DNA of 64,000 nucleotides from a virus: IMG/VR virus record IMGVR_UViG_3300020204_000007, positions 1 to 64,000 of that record; one strand, 5' to 3'. Shown piece by piece: positions 37,280 to 44,535 of this stretch (position 1 is its first letter; each line of letters starts with the position of its first letter). The notes under the pieces were generated by a model. It saw only the letters and a program-made list of their open reading frames with translations, ran no database searches and was not told where the DNA came from. The position numbers and the translations under genes were made by a program.

Positions 37280-37890
37280 TCTTTAATTCCTTGTTGTAGT
37301 TTTTCAACTACTTGTTCGGGTGTATCCTCGAAGTCCACTTTTACTAATGTGACGGGCGCACGGCATAAATCTATAAAATACCCTACGCACATTTTTGCTC
37401 TATCTGTAAACACTTGAACATTGTTAAATGTTAAATCAGGAAGACGCTCTTCTACAATACCAGCATTTTTACGTCTGATAGACAATCGTTCTCTGATTTT
37501 TTCTACGGTAAAGTCATAATGCACTACTACTACACGAATTTCTTCTTTATGGCGATACTCATTGACCATTTCTACCCAACGAGCAGTGGACATTACACCA
37601 TCGACAATAACTGTATCCGAAAGCGCCAGGGCGTCGAAAAAAGCGGTTCTGACAAGAGATGGCGTTGTGATTGAGTCTGTGCCAGAATTTTTATTGCCAA
37701 TCAACACACAATTATCATATTTGACAATACTATATTTTTTCTCAATAACTGCGCCTCTATTAGGCATGCGCTTTTTAACAAAACGTCCTAATTGAGAAAT
37801 TTCTTGCCCGTCACCTTGGCAAAAAGTATTTCTAGTTGTTGTCTTGCCAGTAGCTCCGGCACCCATTAAAAAAATAGCAACTTTAGTCAT
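37252..37890 (-). CDS. P-loop kinase, candidate 5-hydroxymethyluracil DNA kinase, 212 aa
   Basis: N-terminal Walker A GAGATGKTTTR (G10-T17). A D-G-V-M-S-T segment near 98 follows strand 'DTVIVDGVM' (Walker B-like), and an R-E-R-L-S-I-R-R-K-N arginine-rich lid lies near 133-142. This is an NMP-kinase/zeta-type fold. By itself it could be a nucleotide or polynucleotide kinase. The next genes upstream encode an amino-acid:DNA-transferase-like protein and an FAD enzyme, which is the known company of 5-hmdU DNA kinases that activate 5-hydroxymethyl-dU by phosphorylation (pathway described for phages ViI, M6, SP10). Overlaps the zinc-finger gene by eight bases. The specific role is inference. Confidence 0.65.
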   Translation of the reverse strand: MTKVAIFLMGAGATGKTTTRNTFCQGDGQEISQLGRFVKKRMPNRGAVIEKKYSIVKYDNCVLIGNKNSGTDSITTPSLVRTAFFDALALSDTVIVDGVMSTARWVEMVNEYRHKEEIRVVVVHYDFTVEKIRERLSIRRKNAGIVEERLPDLTFNNVQVFTDRAKMCVGYFIDLCRAPVTLVKVDFEDTPEQVVEKLQQGIKECLSTEAIQ

Positions 37891-38260
37891 GGAAGCCCTC
37901 TATAAAATCTTGATTAATCTTGTGGCATTTAATACAAACACGATTACCATTATGCGAATAAAATTGAGTATTACAACGTAAACAATTTCGATATTTTGGA
38001 GGGCACGCATTATGCTCTTTAAAGAATTTTTCATCAGCTCTTTTAAGTTCTTCTGTTAATTCTTTATGTCGTTGCTTCCTTCGTACCGAATTTTTCTCTT
38101 TATTGTTTTTAATCTTTTGTATAACAAAATTCCAGTCTAAATTATTTTGGGCAACATAATTTTTAACAAATGATTCTACATCATCCGTTACTGGAACTTC
38201 TAAATTAAAGGCTTTGCAAAATAATTTTAATGTTATTTTAGTTTCATTAATAATCATCAC
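37883..38260 (-). CDS. Zinc-ribbon protein of unknown function, 125 aa
   Basis: The C-terminal third contains two C-x-x-C knuckles: CLRCNTQFYSHNGNRVCIKCH. This is a typical zinc ribbon or treble-clef site for nucleic acid or protein contact. The N-terminal two thirds are helical and basic (EKNSVRRKQRHKELTEELKRADEKFF). The gene sits between a 108-residue protein and the P-loop kinase, coupled to the latter. It might be an accessory to DNA modification or a small transcription regulator; nothing beyond the ribbon supports either. Confidence 0.7.
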   Translation of the reverse strand: MMIINETKITLKLFCKAFNLEVPVTDDVESFVKNYVAQNNLDWNFVIQKIKNNKEKNSVRRKQRHKELTEELKRADEKFFKEHNACPPKYRNCLRCNTQFYSHNGNRVCIKCHKINQDFIEGFHD

Positions 38261-38266
38261 ACGCTC

Positions 38267-38593
38267 TTATTCTAAATCTGCACCCATGTCTACAACACCT
38301 TCTTTTTGCAATAACGAAAGTGCTAGCACTCTTTTAGAATCTGCGAAGTTTTTTGTTTCATTAAATGCACTACGGAATGTCTGCAAAACTTCTTGTGCTG
38401 CTTTGTATTCTGAATTAGATTCCATTTCTTTCTTAGCCTTCAACACATGAGCGTTTTGCTCTGCAACAATTTGCTTCAATTTGTCAGGAGAATATGTTTT
38501 AACCATTTGCAATTCATCGTAAGAATAGTTTTTTACAAATGTTTTTTCAATATCAGAAAGATGGCTGTATTTATTTGACTTGCTTTTCTTCAT
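38267..38593 (-). CDS. Hypothetical protein, 108 aa
   Basis: Start at 38593 (MKKSKSNKYSHLSD) because GGAGG lies nine bases upstream; an open frame extends to 38608 but would lack that site. The protein is helical and charged with a possible coiled coil in KLKQIVAEQNAHVLKAKKEMESNSEYKAAQ (about 45-75) and an Asp/Gly-rich C-terminus (VVDMGADLE). Family unknown. The start overlaps almost nothing (the upstream gene stops at 38595), so it belongs to the same operon as its neighbours. Confidence 0.75.
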   Translation of the reverse strand: MKKSKSNKYSHLSDIEKTFVKNYSYDELQMVKTYSPDKLKQIVAEQNAHVLKAKKEMESNSEYKAAQEVLQTFRSAFNETKNFADSKRVLALSLLQKEGVVDMGADLE

Positions 38594-38594
38594 A

Positions 38595-39449
38595 TTAAGC
38601 CTCCACAAACAATAATTGTTTATTTTTTATATACGCGGTTTTTTCTTTTTGAGTAAAATGATGTTGCAAAAATTTATGATCAAATTGACAACTGTCAATT
38701 AAATTCCAAAAATCTTTGTCTGAAAAAATTTCTGGTTTTTTTAGGGCTAAAAATTCATTGATATCATGGCCAATAACATAAGAACCCTTGTGCAAAATTT
38801 TTGGAACTTTACACAGGCAACTTTCTACTTGACCAATTGGCGCAGACCATTTTTTAGATAACTCCCATCCAAACTCCTCCCATTTTGTTAATATTTTTCG
38901 GTCATACTTTTGGTCAATTCCATATAAATATCTGAGTCCAAAAATTGGACCGGTGTTTTTATTTGGGTCTGAATTTTCAATTCCTAATCCATGAATACGC
39001 AAATTATTGTATCCGAGTGTTTGATCTAAAACTTCGCAGATTTTATAACAAGCCCAATCACCAAAGTACGGAATCGTTTTAAAAAGCTCTCTTCCGCTAT
39101 CAAAATTATGTTCTTTTGTAACTAGCAGCGGTTTAATTTCCAACCATCTCTGATAGGCTTTTTGAAAGTTTTCTAAACGTCGTACTTGCGGTGTTCGCCC
39201 TCGTTCCATACCAAATTTAGTAATTTTATTAAAACAGACAGTTTCTGTACTATCAGAAACCATCCGCATGAAATGAATCATGCTTTCTATAGAATAGTAG
39301 TAGACATACATGAAAACGGCAGTCTCTGGATCAAACTTTTCATGTTGAATAATTTTTTGTAAAAACGGATAAACAGGGTCAACATCTTTGGTTTGAATCA
39401 ATGCAAGACTGGCTTTTTCAAAATCACCATAATTAAATAGCTGATGCAT
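38595..39449 (-). CDS. Amino-acid:DNA transferase-like protein (aGPT-Pplase family), 284 aa
   Basis: Start at 39449 (MHQLFNYGDFEKAS); the frame opens further at a TTG at 39476. The central and C-terminal parts resemble the phage alpha-glutamyl/putrescinyl-thymine pyrophosphorylase (AADT) family: R-x-R-x-x-E-N-F-x-x-A-Y-x-x-W region (~88-105), 'YFGDWACYKICEVLDQTLG' (DNA-glycosylase-like helices, ~135-155), and 'QVESCLCKVPKILHKGSYVIGHDI' near 225-248, where the C-L-C-K ... G-x-x-x-x-G-x-D-I pattern is the most characteristic. Members install amino acids on phosphorylated 5-hydroxymethyl-dU in DNA. Kinase-like and FAD genes are neighbours, which strengthens the call. Recognised from memory of motifs, so moderate certainty. 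Confidence 0.68.
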   Translation of the reverse strand: MHQLFNYGDFEKASLALIQTKDVDPVYPFLQKIIQHEKFDPETAVFMYVYYYSIESMIHFMRMVSDSTETVCFNKITKFGMERGRTPQVRRLENFQKAYQRWLEIKPLLVTKEHNFDSGRELFKTIPYFGDWACYKICEVLDQTLGYNNLRIHGLGIENSDPNKNTGPIFGLRYLYGIDQKYDRKILTKWEEFGWELSKKWSAPIGQVESCLCKVPKILHKGSYVIGHDINEFLALKKPEIFSDKDFWNLIDSCQFDHKFLQHHFTQKEKTAYIKNKQLLFVEA

Positions 39450-40341
39450 AGACTTGCGCCTGAATTGCGTCTGCAATTTCTTTTATATAGGAAGGTGCGT
39501 GTCGTAATCCGTTTGCAGATTTAGGCGTGATGTACATTTGATTACTTTCTTGTATAAAGGCATATGGAAATTCGGAAACATATGCGGGACGCCAACCAAC
39601 TGTAGGAGATCCCTCTGGTTGAATATCTACTTGTCCGTCTGTAACTTTTTTAATATGAGAAATAATATTTTCCACTTTACTGCCGATTTCTAAATCTTTT
39701 TGATTTTTTTGATAAATAAAATGTGTTCCAAGGTAATAATCATCAGTCATTGGTCGAGGATACAAATATGCATTAATAAAACGACCTTCTTTAGCATTCA
39801 GACACATGCGCGGGTATTTATCAAACACTTCTCCAGAAACTTTGCATGGAACAGACCATCCCCATCTATAATCAGTGGGACGATGTTTATGGAATCCATG
39901 AGCATGGACAATTAAAGCATCTGATTGGCAATAACCAGGTCCAAATAATGAAAAGAAAAAATTTCTAGAAAAATTAACAAATTTTTGTACATTTACATGC
40001 ATAGAATGTTTATTAAGAATTTTAATATTGCCAATACATTCTTCAACTTTTAGATCTTTTGAATTATTTCCATGCGGGATACTTTTTTGTGTAAATCCAT
40101 ATGGTACAGATTCTGCAAATAATTGTATTGGCATAGTTTCATCGGGGGCAAATTTTTTTATCCAAAGATTATAATTTAAATTATCAAATGAATCTCCAGA
40201 TGGATAAATGCAACCAGTGCTTGCCTTCCAAGCTGATGGATGATCTTCGTCATGCCATGTAAAATCAATTTTTCTTTCTGTTAGTTCCCATGCAAGCAGG
40301 CTGCCAATTAATCCAAAGCCTTTAATATGTACTTTAAGCAT
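39433..40341 (-). CDS. FAD-dependent oxidoreductase (glycine-oxidase/DAO-like), 302 aa
   Basis: The N-terminus MLKVHIKGFGLIGSLLAWEL is a Rossmann FAD motif (G-x-G-x-x-G, G8-G13, then acidic D/E after the second strand, FTWHDEDHPS). The C-terminal part has a P-T-V-G-W-R-P-A-Y near 251 and 'KSANGLRHAPSYIKEIAD' near 275, the typical closing FAD-binding segment of D-amino-acid/glycine oxidase relatives. Length is that of a small DAO-family protein. It overlaps the AADT-like gene by 17 bases. Flavin-dependent lyases are known to act on glycyl-thymidine in phage M6-type pathways; by context this one may trim an attached amino acid. Substrate is inferred. Confidence 0.8.
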   Translation of the reverse strand: MLKVHIKGFGLIGSLLAWELTERKIDFTWHDEDHPSAWKASTGCIYPSGDSFDNLNYNLWIKKFAPDETMPIQLFAESVPYGFTQKSIPHGNNSKDLKVEECIGNIKILNKHSMHVNVQKFVNFSRNFFFSLFGPGYCQSDALIVHAHGFHKHRPTDYRWGWSVPCKVSGEVFDKYPRMCLNAKEGRFINAYLYPRPMTDDYYLGTHFIYQKNQKDLEIGSKVENIISHIKKVTDGQVDIQPEGSPTVGWRPAYVSEFPYAFIQESNQMYITPKSANGLRHAPSYIKEIADAIQAQVYASAI

Positions 40342-40357
40342 TTAACTATACCTGCCT

Positions 40358-40834
40358 TTAGTATGGGCCAAAAGCTCCACTTCCACGCCTGCGTGTTTGT
40401 GCAGAGTTGCGGCGTTGTTGTTCCTCCCACTCTTGCTTTAGCTCCTCCTGTGTCGCCGCTATTATCGTTGAGTCTTGACGGTTGCTCGTTGCTGTCAGGG
40501 TTCCGTTTCCCACGGGTGTTTGCGCTGGTTTAGACGGCTGTGGATTAGATAAATTTTGATTAATTCGTTGTAGAACATCAATAACTGGATTAGAGGAAAT
40601 TTTTTCTAAAAGCTCAACGACCTTTGTTGCTTTTGCTTCGGCATCAGAAACAGATCGAACAGTTTCTGGCGTGTTATTTTCTAATAGTTGTTCTAAAACA
40701 TTATTTAGATTTTTATGAATATGCTCCCATAAAAACTGTCCACTAGGCAGACCAGCTACCATTTGTTTTAATTCTGTGTTTTCTAATGCTGATTGCACAT
40801 CGCCAAGTAATTTAATTTTTTCTTTCTTGTCCAT
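40358..40834 (-). CDS. Hypothetical protein, 158 aa
   Basis: Helical N-terminal half (MDKKEKIKLLGDVQSALENTELKQMV; FLWEHIHKNLNNVLEQLL) and a low-complexity tail rich in Gln, Thr, Pro, Arg (QEELKQEWEEQQRRNSAQTRRRGSGAFGPY). GAGGGATG precedes the ATG. It lies directly after uvsX in the operon. No family or enzyme motif recognised; the Arg-rich C-terminus could contact nucleic acid. A role in recombination or replication is suggested only by position. Confidence 0.75.
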   Translation of the reverse strand: MDKKEKIKLLGDVQSALENTELKQMVAGLPSGQFLWEHIHKNLNNVLEQLLENNTPETVRSVSDAEAKATKVVELLEKISSNPVIDVLQRINQNLSNPQPSKPAQTPVGNGTLTATSNRQDSTIIAATQEELKQEWEEQQRRNSAQTRRRGSGAFGPY

Positions 40835-40835
40835 A

Positions 40836-41924
40836 TCATCCCTCGTAAATATCGGCGTTCATTGCAATTCCCATGTTTTTAGAAATAAAAACTTCTTGTT
40901 TAATCTTTGCGTAAAGATTTTCATCCATTTTTACTAAATCAACAAATTTTGACATGTTTCCGGCCTTAATACCAAGTTCTTCTGGACCAAAGTAAATAGT
41001 ATTGCCAGTTTCTTTTTTATGAAGAACGCCAAGATTAAGCGCAAGTTCTACCAGTTCTTCATCTTGATTAGCTAATTCGCCAGATTCCATATTGAGCCAA
41101 AACTCTGCAGCTTTGCCTTCAACAGTCAATCGTGTTTTATTAACTTTGCAACGTACTTTAGAACCAACAGCAATATTCTTACCTTGGCTATCTTTTGATT
41201 CAGATACAAGCTTGTCCTTCATGCCGGTAGCTTTTTCAAGGAAAATAATTGTAGAACAGAGATGTTTAAGTCTTTGTCCACCCGTAAGTACCCATGGATA
41301 ATATTTAGCCATTCGCGTATCAAGGTTTGCCATTGCATGGTTAGTTAAAATAACTAATACTTCACATTCATTAGCAATACGATTTAGCACGTTTAGAGCA
41401 GGATTAATGCTCTTAGAAATACCGCCATAACCATTTGCAGCACCACTAACATCGCCCTCTTCCATTGCACCTTGCTCGCCTAATGCAGTTAATGCCTTAA
41501 CCGAATCAAGAATAATTGCACAACAATCTTTGTTCTTTTTAATTTCTTCTTCCATTTTGGCTAGTGGTTTAATTGCGCCTTCAAATGTATTGGATTGAAT
41601 AACAACAAGACGATCTAGATCAACACCCAAACTGCCCGCACGTTCAGGATTAAATGCATACTCTGTGTCGATAAAAATACCGTACTTATTTGGATTAGCT
41701 TTTTGTTCTTGAGCAAGTAGTTTTAGAGCCATTAGGCTTTTACCAGAACCAGGCGAACCCCAAAGCATAACTAGTTCTCCAACTGGAATACCGCCGCCAA
41801 CTGCCCAATCAAAAGATACAGAGCCTGTTGTACGAATATGTTTTTCTTTATTTTTAAATTCTTTTGCTACGGCAACTCGTTCCATTTTCAACATTGACGA
41901 CAAATAACTTGGAAGCTTAGACAT
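40836..41924 (-). CDS. uvsX: UvsX/RecA-like recombinase, 362 aa
   Basis: ATP-dependent strand-exchange recombinase that forms filaments on ssDNA, drives recombination-dependent replication and repairs breaks. Walker A GSPGSGKS at about residues 56-63; the next strand YGIFIDTEYAFNPERA (FIDTE motif, ~82) and Walker B CCAIILDSVKAL (~133-145) match RecA-like proteins; LVILTNHAMAN is the following strand and the G-G-x-x-L-K motif (TGGQRLKHLCS) fits UvsX. Length is close to T4 UvsX (391). It is flanked by a UvsY-like candidate and the SSB, the expected recombination set. The start follows GGTGA. Confidence 0.93.
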   Translation of the reverse strand: MSKLPSYLSSMLKMERVAVAKEFKNKEKHIRTTGSVSFDWAVGGGIPVGELVMLWGSPGSGKSLMALKLLAQEQKANPNKYGIFIDTEYAFNPERAGSLGVDLDRLVVIQSNTFEGAIKPLAKMEEEIKKNKDCCAIILDSVKALTALGEQGAMEEGDVSGAANGYGGISKSINPALNVLNRIANECEVLVILTNHAMANLDTRMAKYYPWVLTGGQRLKHLCSTIIFLEKATGMKDKLVSESKDSQGKNIAVGSKVRCKVNKTRLTVEGKAAEFWLNMESGELANQDEELVELALNLGVLHKKETGNTIYFGPEELGIKAGNMSKFVDLVKMDENLYAKIKQEVFISKNMGIAMNADIYEG

Positions 41925-41932
41925 TGTTCACC

Positions 41933-42403
41933 TCATGCACGGATATTTAAATTGTTAAAATTTGTACGGCCATAAATATTTTTCTTAACATCATCGATAG
42001 AAATTGATAGCACTGATCTTACTGAAGATAAATAAGAATATACACTTTCCCAATAAGCTTCATCTTCGGCTACGATTTGATATTCTGGCTGTAAAGAAAT
42101 AAATGCTTGCTTATCTTTTTCTGTTGGTTTTTGCATGTTTTTTTCTGATGCCCATTCAGGAAATTTTTCAATTCTTAAAACTGATTCGACGCGTTCTTTT
42201 TCTATTTTTGATTTTGATAAAGAATATTGCGCCTTAGTCATTAATTCAGAAATTGTTAGCAGTCCATCTCGCATAGATTGCAAAAACACAGGAGCGTCGT
42301 GTTCTGTCACATGAACAGACTGTTTGCTTTTAGCGATAAAGGGGGCAAGTTGGCTGGCAATCATATTCATTTGATCACGTTTGGAAACTATATCTGTACT
42401 CAT
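41933..42403 (-). CDS. UvsY-like recombination mediator candidate, 156 aa
   Basis: Start at 42403 (MSTDIVSKRDQMNMIAS); GGGGG lies upstream, and the longer frame to 42445 would carry a terminator hairpin just before it. Highly helical and charged protein. The C-terminal pattern (DEAYWESVYSYLSSVRSVLSISIDDVKKN) resembles T4 UvsY's Y-W-x-x-L-x-x-F ... A-I-K-S pattern, and its size (T4 UvsY 137) fits. The genomic place between SSB and UvsX is where a mediator would be expected. UvsY loads UvsX on SSB-coated ssDNA. Homology is by eye only. Confidence 0.5.
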   Translation of the reverse strand: MSTDIVSKRDQMNMIASQLAPFIAKSKQSVHVTEHDAPVFLQSMRDGLLTISELMTKAQYSLSKSKIEKERVESVLRIEKFPEWASEKNMQKPTEKDKQAFISLQPEYQIVAEDEAYWESVYSYLSSVRSVLSISIDDVKKNIYGRTNFNNLNIRA

Positions 42404-42440
42404 TTTTACCCCCATAAAAATCCAAATTTTGGGAATTTTT

Positions 42441-42479
42441 GCCACTAAAAAAATAAACCGACCACAAAATATGGTCGGT
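42441..42479 (-). terminator. Rho-independent terminator after SSB gene (minus strand)
   Basis: An 8-bp perfect stem ACCGACCA/TGGTCGGT (42457-42464 and 42472-42479) with a 7-base loop is followed on the minus strand by a T-rich run (TTTATTTTTTTAG). It sits between the SSB gene and the UvsY-like gene inside the operon, which would let SSB be made in excess with partial read-through to the genes below. Confidence 0.75.
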
Positions 42480-42502
42480 CAAATTAAAATTAATGAGTAC
42501 TG

Positions 42503-43414
42503 TTAGAACGGATTCCAATTCTCTTCATCAGAGCCAGAAAAATCTGCTTGATGTTGGCTTGGTGTTTCTACAGCCTGTTCGCCACCCGCACCTTGCTTTT
42601 TAAGCAATCTTGAAGGAAGTTCTGTGCCTTCTGAAGCAACAAATGCAGCGACTTCATCTTCACTCCAAAGCCGAGAAGCAATCATTTGGGTTAGATCGAT
42701 CATCTTTTCTGGATCTTTTAGGCGTTCTTTAACGGAGTTAGAAAGCGGTTGTTCATAAAGCATTTCTGTTTTTTGGCGACCAACCATTTTAGATTCTACA
42801 CACAAATCGGCAAAATATCTTGTGTCAAGTTTTTCGCCAGTTTTGTTGAGAACAAGCCAGCCAGTTGGTTCTGCTGGGTTATAGACTTGCGCGTTATAGT
42901 CTTTAAACTTATGCACTGCGCCAGGAATTTTCTTGCTAGCATCGCCAAAAATAGCTTTGATTAGAGAAGTTTTTGCATCAAGAACAGAAACTTTATCATC
43001 ACCACGCAATACAACAAGAGCTGCAAATCTGCGTTTTTGCTCAAAAGCTTTAGCTAGCGTGGCGTGGTTTAGATATTTTTCATGCATTTTATGGCCAGAA
43101 GCCTTGGCACCAGTTTGCTCTAGTTTAGCTGCTTCGTCTCGATGTTTCCAGTGAGCATCGCAAATTGCACAAGACTTTCCTACAGAGCGAGCGCACGGGA
43201 TGCGCATGTATTCGCCGTTCAGAGTATATTCATGAAAATGATTCTCTACATACGGGCGAGGTTTTGCTACATGTTGATTAACAACAACTCTTAGCGTAAG
43301 AGGCCATGTAGTATTTTTTGCACCACCAACATAATTTACTTTCTCGCGCTGTTCTTTTTGTTTTCCAACAGAAAAGTCTTCATTTTCCAACATTGTATAA
43401 TCAAAATTTTCCAT
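42503..43414 (-). CDS. gp32-like single-stranded DNA-binding protein, 303 aa
   Basis: Coats ssDNA during replication and recombination. Seen: N-terminal MENFDYTMLENEDFS, a zinc-type C-x-x-C/H cluster near 74-90 (IPCARSVGKSCAICDAHWKH), as in T4 gp32, an OB-like core (RFAALVVLRGD, PTGWLVLNKTG), and an acidic C-terminal tail (SGSDEENWNPF) typical for partner recruitment. Length 303 equals T4 gp32 (301). A clean AAAGGAG precedes the ATG, and a terminator follows. Position next to UvsX/UvsY-like genes matches. Well supported. Confidence 0.88.
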   Translation of the reverse strand: MENFDYTMLENEDFSVGKQKEQREKVNYVGGAKNTTWPLTLRVVVNQHVAKPRPYVENHFHEYTLNGEYMRIPCARSVGKSCAICDAHWKHRDEAAKLEQTGAKASGHKMHEKYLNHATLAKAFEQKRRFAALVVLRGDDKVSVLDAKTSLIKAIFGDASKKIPGAVHKFKDYNAQVYNPAEPTGWLVLNKTGEKLDTRYFADLCVESKMVGRQKTEMLYEQPLSNSVKERLKDPEKMIDLTQMIASRLWSEDEVAAFVASEGTELPSRLLKKQGAGGEQAVETPSQHQADFSGSDEENWNPF

Positions 43415-43426
43415 AAACGACTCCTT

Positions 43427-44050
43427 TTAACGGTATTGAAATTTAGTTACTGACGGATTAATAGAATTATTAGCCGAAGCTGTTATTTTTGATAACTCAA
43501 TACCTTCTTCAATTAGTTTGAGAAGAGTAGCAACTTTTTCTTCTTGAGCCTTCTTTCCTCCTCCTTTTGGCACTGGTAAAACAGTTCGAGATAAACGGTT
43601 ATTAATTGGCGAACGACGGTAGGTATAAAATACACTAGATTGAAGCTCTGCAGTCCTAAAAATTTGTGAAATACTGATATTATCTTGCTGTAGTGTCAAA
43701 TCATCTACAATTCTTACAAAATCTTTGACAGTTTCTACACGTTTTACTACTCGGCTAGTGTCTGGTGTACGACGAAGAGCGGTAGAGCCGCAAAATTCTT
43801 TAAGACAGTTTGCAAATAAAACATTGATTTCTGTTGAAGAAATTTCAATCGGTAGTTCTTTATTTAAAGTTTGATAGCCTTTTTTAGCCATTTCCGCTGC
43901 ACAAAGAGGCGCATGGTCGGAAACATATCTCAATTCTTGCGGTGCATATTGTTGCATACCTTCGATTACTACTTGAGCCTCTTCTTCTTTTAGATCTGAA
44001 AGATCTACAATTACTGGAATTGAATAGGAACGGTCATACATAACGGTCAT
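43427..44050 (-). CDS. Hypothetical protein, 207 aa
   Basis: Protein of mixed alpha/beta type beginning MTVMYDRSYSIPVIVDLSDL behind a good GGAGG site, coupled to the preceding HNH gene by an ATGA overlap. The middle contains a helical stretch with Arg-rich turns (KEFCGSTALRRTPDTSRVVKRVETVKDFVRI) and the C-terminus has a Lys-rich segment. No motif recognised. It is part of the replication operon upstream of SSB, so a replication accessory role (for instance helicase loader or clamp-loader part) is possible but unsupported. Confidence 0.75.
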   Translation of the reverse strand: MTVMYDRSYSIPVIVDLSDLKEEEAQVVIEGMQQYAPQELRYVSDHAPLCAAEMAKKGYQTLNKELPIEISSTEINVLFANCLKEFCGSTALRRTPDTSRVVKRVETVKDFVRIVDDLTLQQDNISISQIFRTAELQSSVFYTYRRSPINNRLSRTVLPVPKGGGKKAQEEKVATLLKLIEEGIELSKITASANNSINPSVTKFQYR

Positions 44051-44517
44051 TTTTTATCCTCCGACACGCTTTTCGTAGTTCGTTTTTTAAAACGTTTTCG
44101 TTCTTTATTTTCAACAACACTTTTAGCATTGTGACAATCGATACATTTAACAGTTAACTTTGACAAAATTAAATTTTTTGTTTCTTTTGATAAATTCTCC
44201 TCGTCAAAAAAATCTACACCTACAAACATTCTTTCAACATACGTGTTCCAGTCTTTCCATCCAGCAATTCCAATAACAGGATCTTCATGGTCAACTTGAA
44301 TTTCTTTGTAATCAAAAACATGTTCGCACACACAGCATCTATACTTAACTCGTTTAGCTTTACTAACTGTTCCATCTTTTTTAGTAGCTTTATGAGAAAC
44401 TTTTGCGTTTTCTAAAACTAATTTTTTGATTGGACTAATAGAAAATAATCGCCGAATAGCAGATACTAGGCCGGCTCTTAGAACCCATTTTCTTTTCTTT
44501 TTACTCTTCTTTACCAT
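44047..44517 (-). CDS. HNH-family nuclease-like protein, 156 aa
   Basis: C-x-x-C knuckle at ~61-64 (RCCVCEHVF), then QVDHEDPVIG with the HNH histidine (~77), a long spacer and KCIDCHNAKSVVEN (~122) as second knuckle plus the H-N residues. This order (CxxC, DH, CxxC-H-N) is typical of HNH endonucleases with a zinc finger. The N-terminus is very basic, suiting DNA binding. The gene lies 18 bases after the detached DnaE C-terminal gene and overlaps the next by four bases. It could be a homing endonuclease, a genuine phage resolvase-like nuclease or a structural relic. Confidence 0.78.
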   Translation of the reverse strand: MVKKSKKKRKWVLRAGLVSAIRRLFSISPIKKLVLENAKVSHKATKKDGTVSKAKRVKYRCCVCEHVFDYKEIQVDHEDPVIGIAGWKDWNTYVERMFVGVDFFDEENLSKETKNLILSKLTVKCIDCHNAKSVVENKERKRFKKRTTKSVSEDKK

Positions 44518-44535
44518 CCTGAAATGGTATTCTAA

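Noticed and set aside
37252-37890. Zeta-type toxin of a toxin-antitoxin system
   Set aside because: The P-loop fold is similar, but no epsilon-like antitoxin gene precedes it and the neighbours point to DNA modification.
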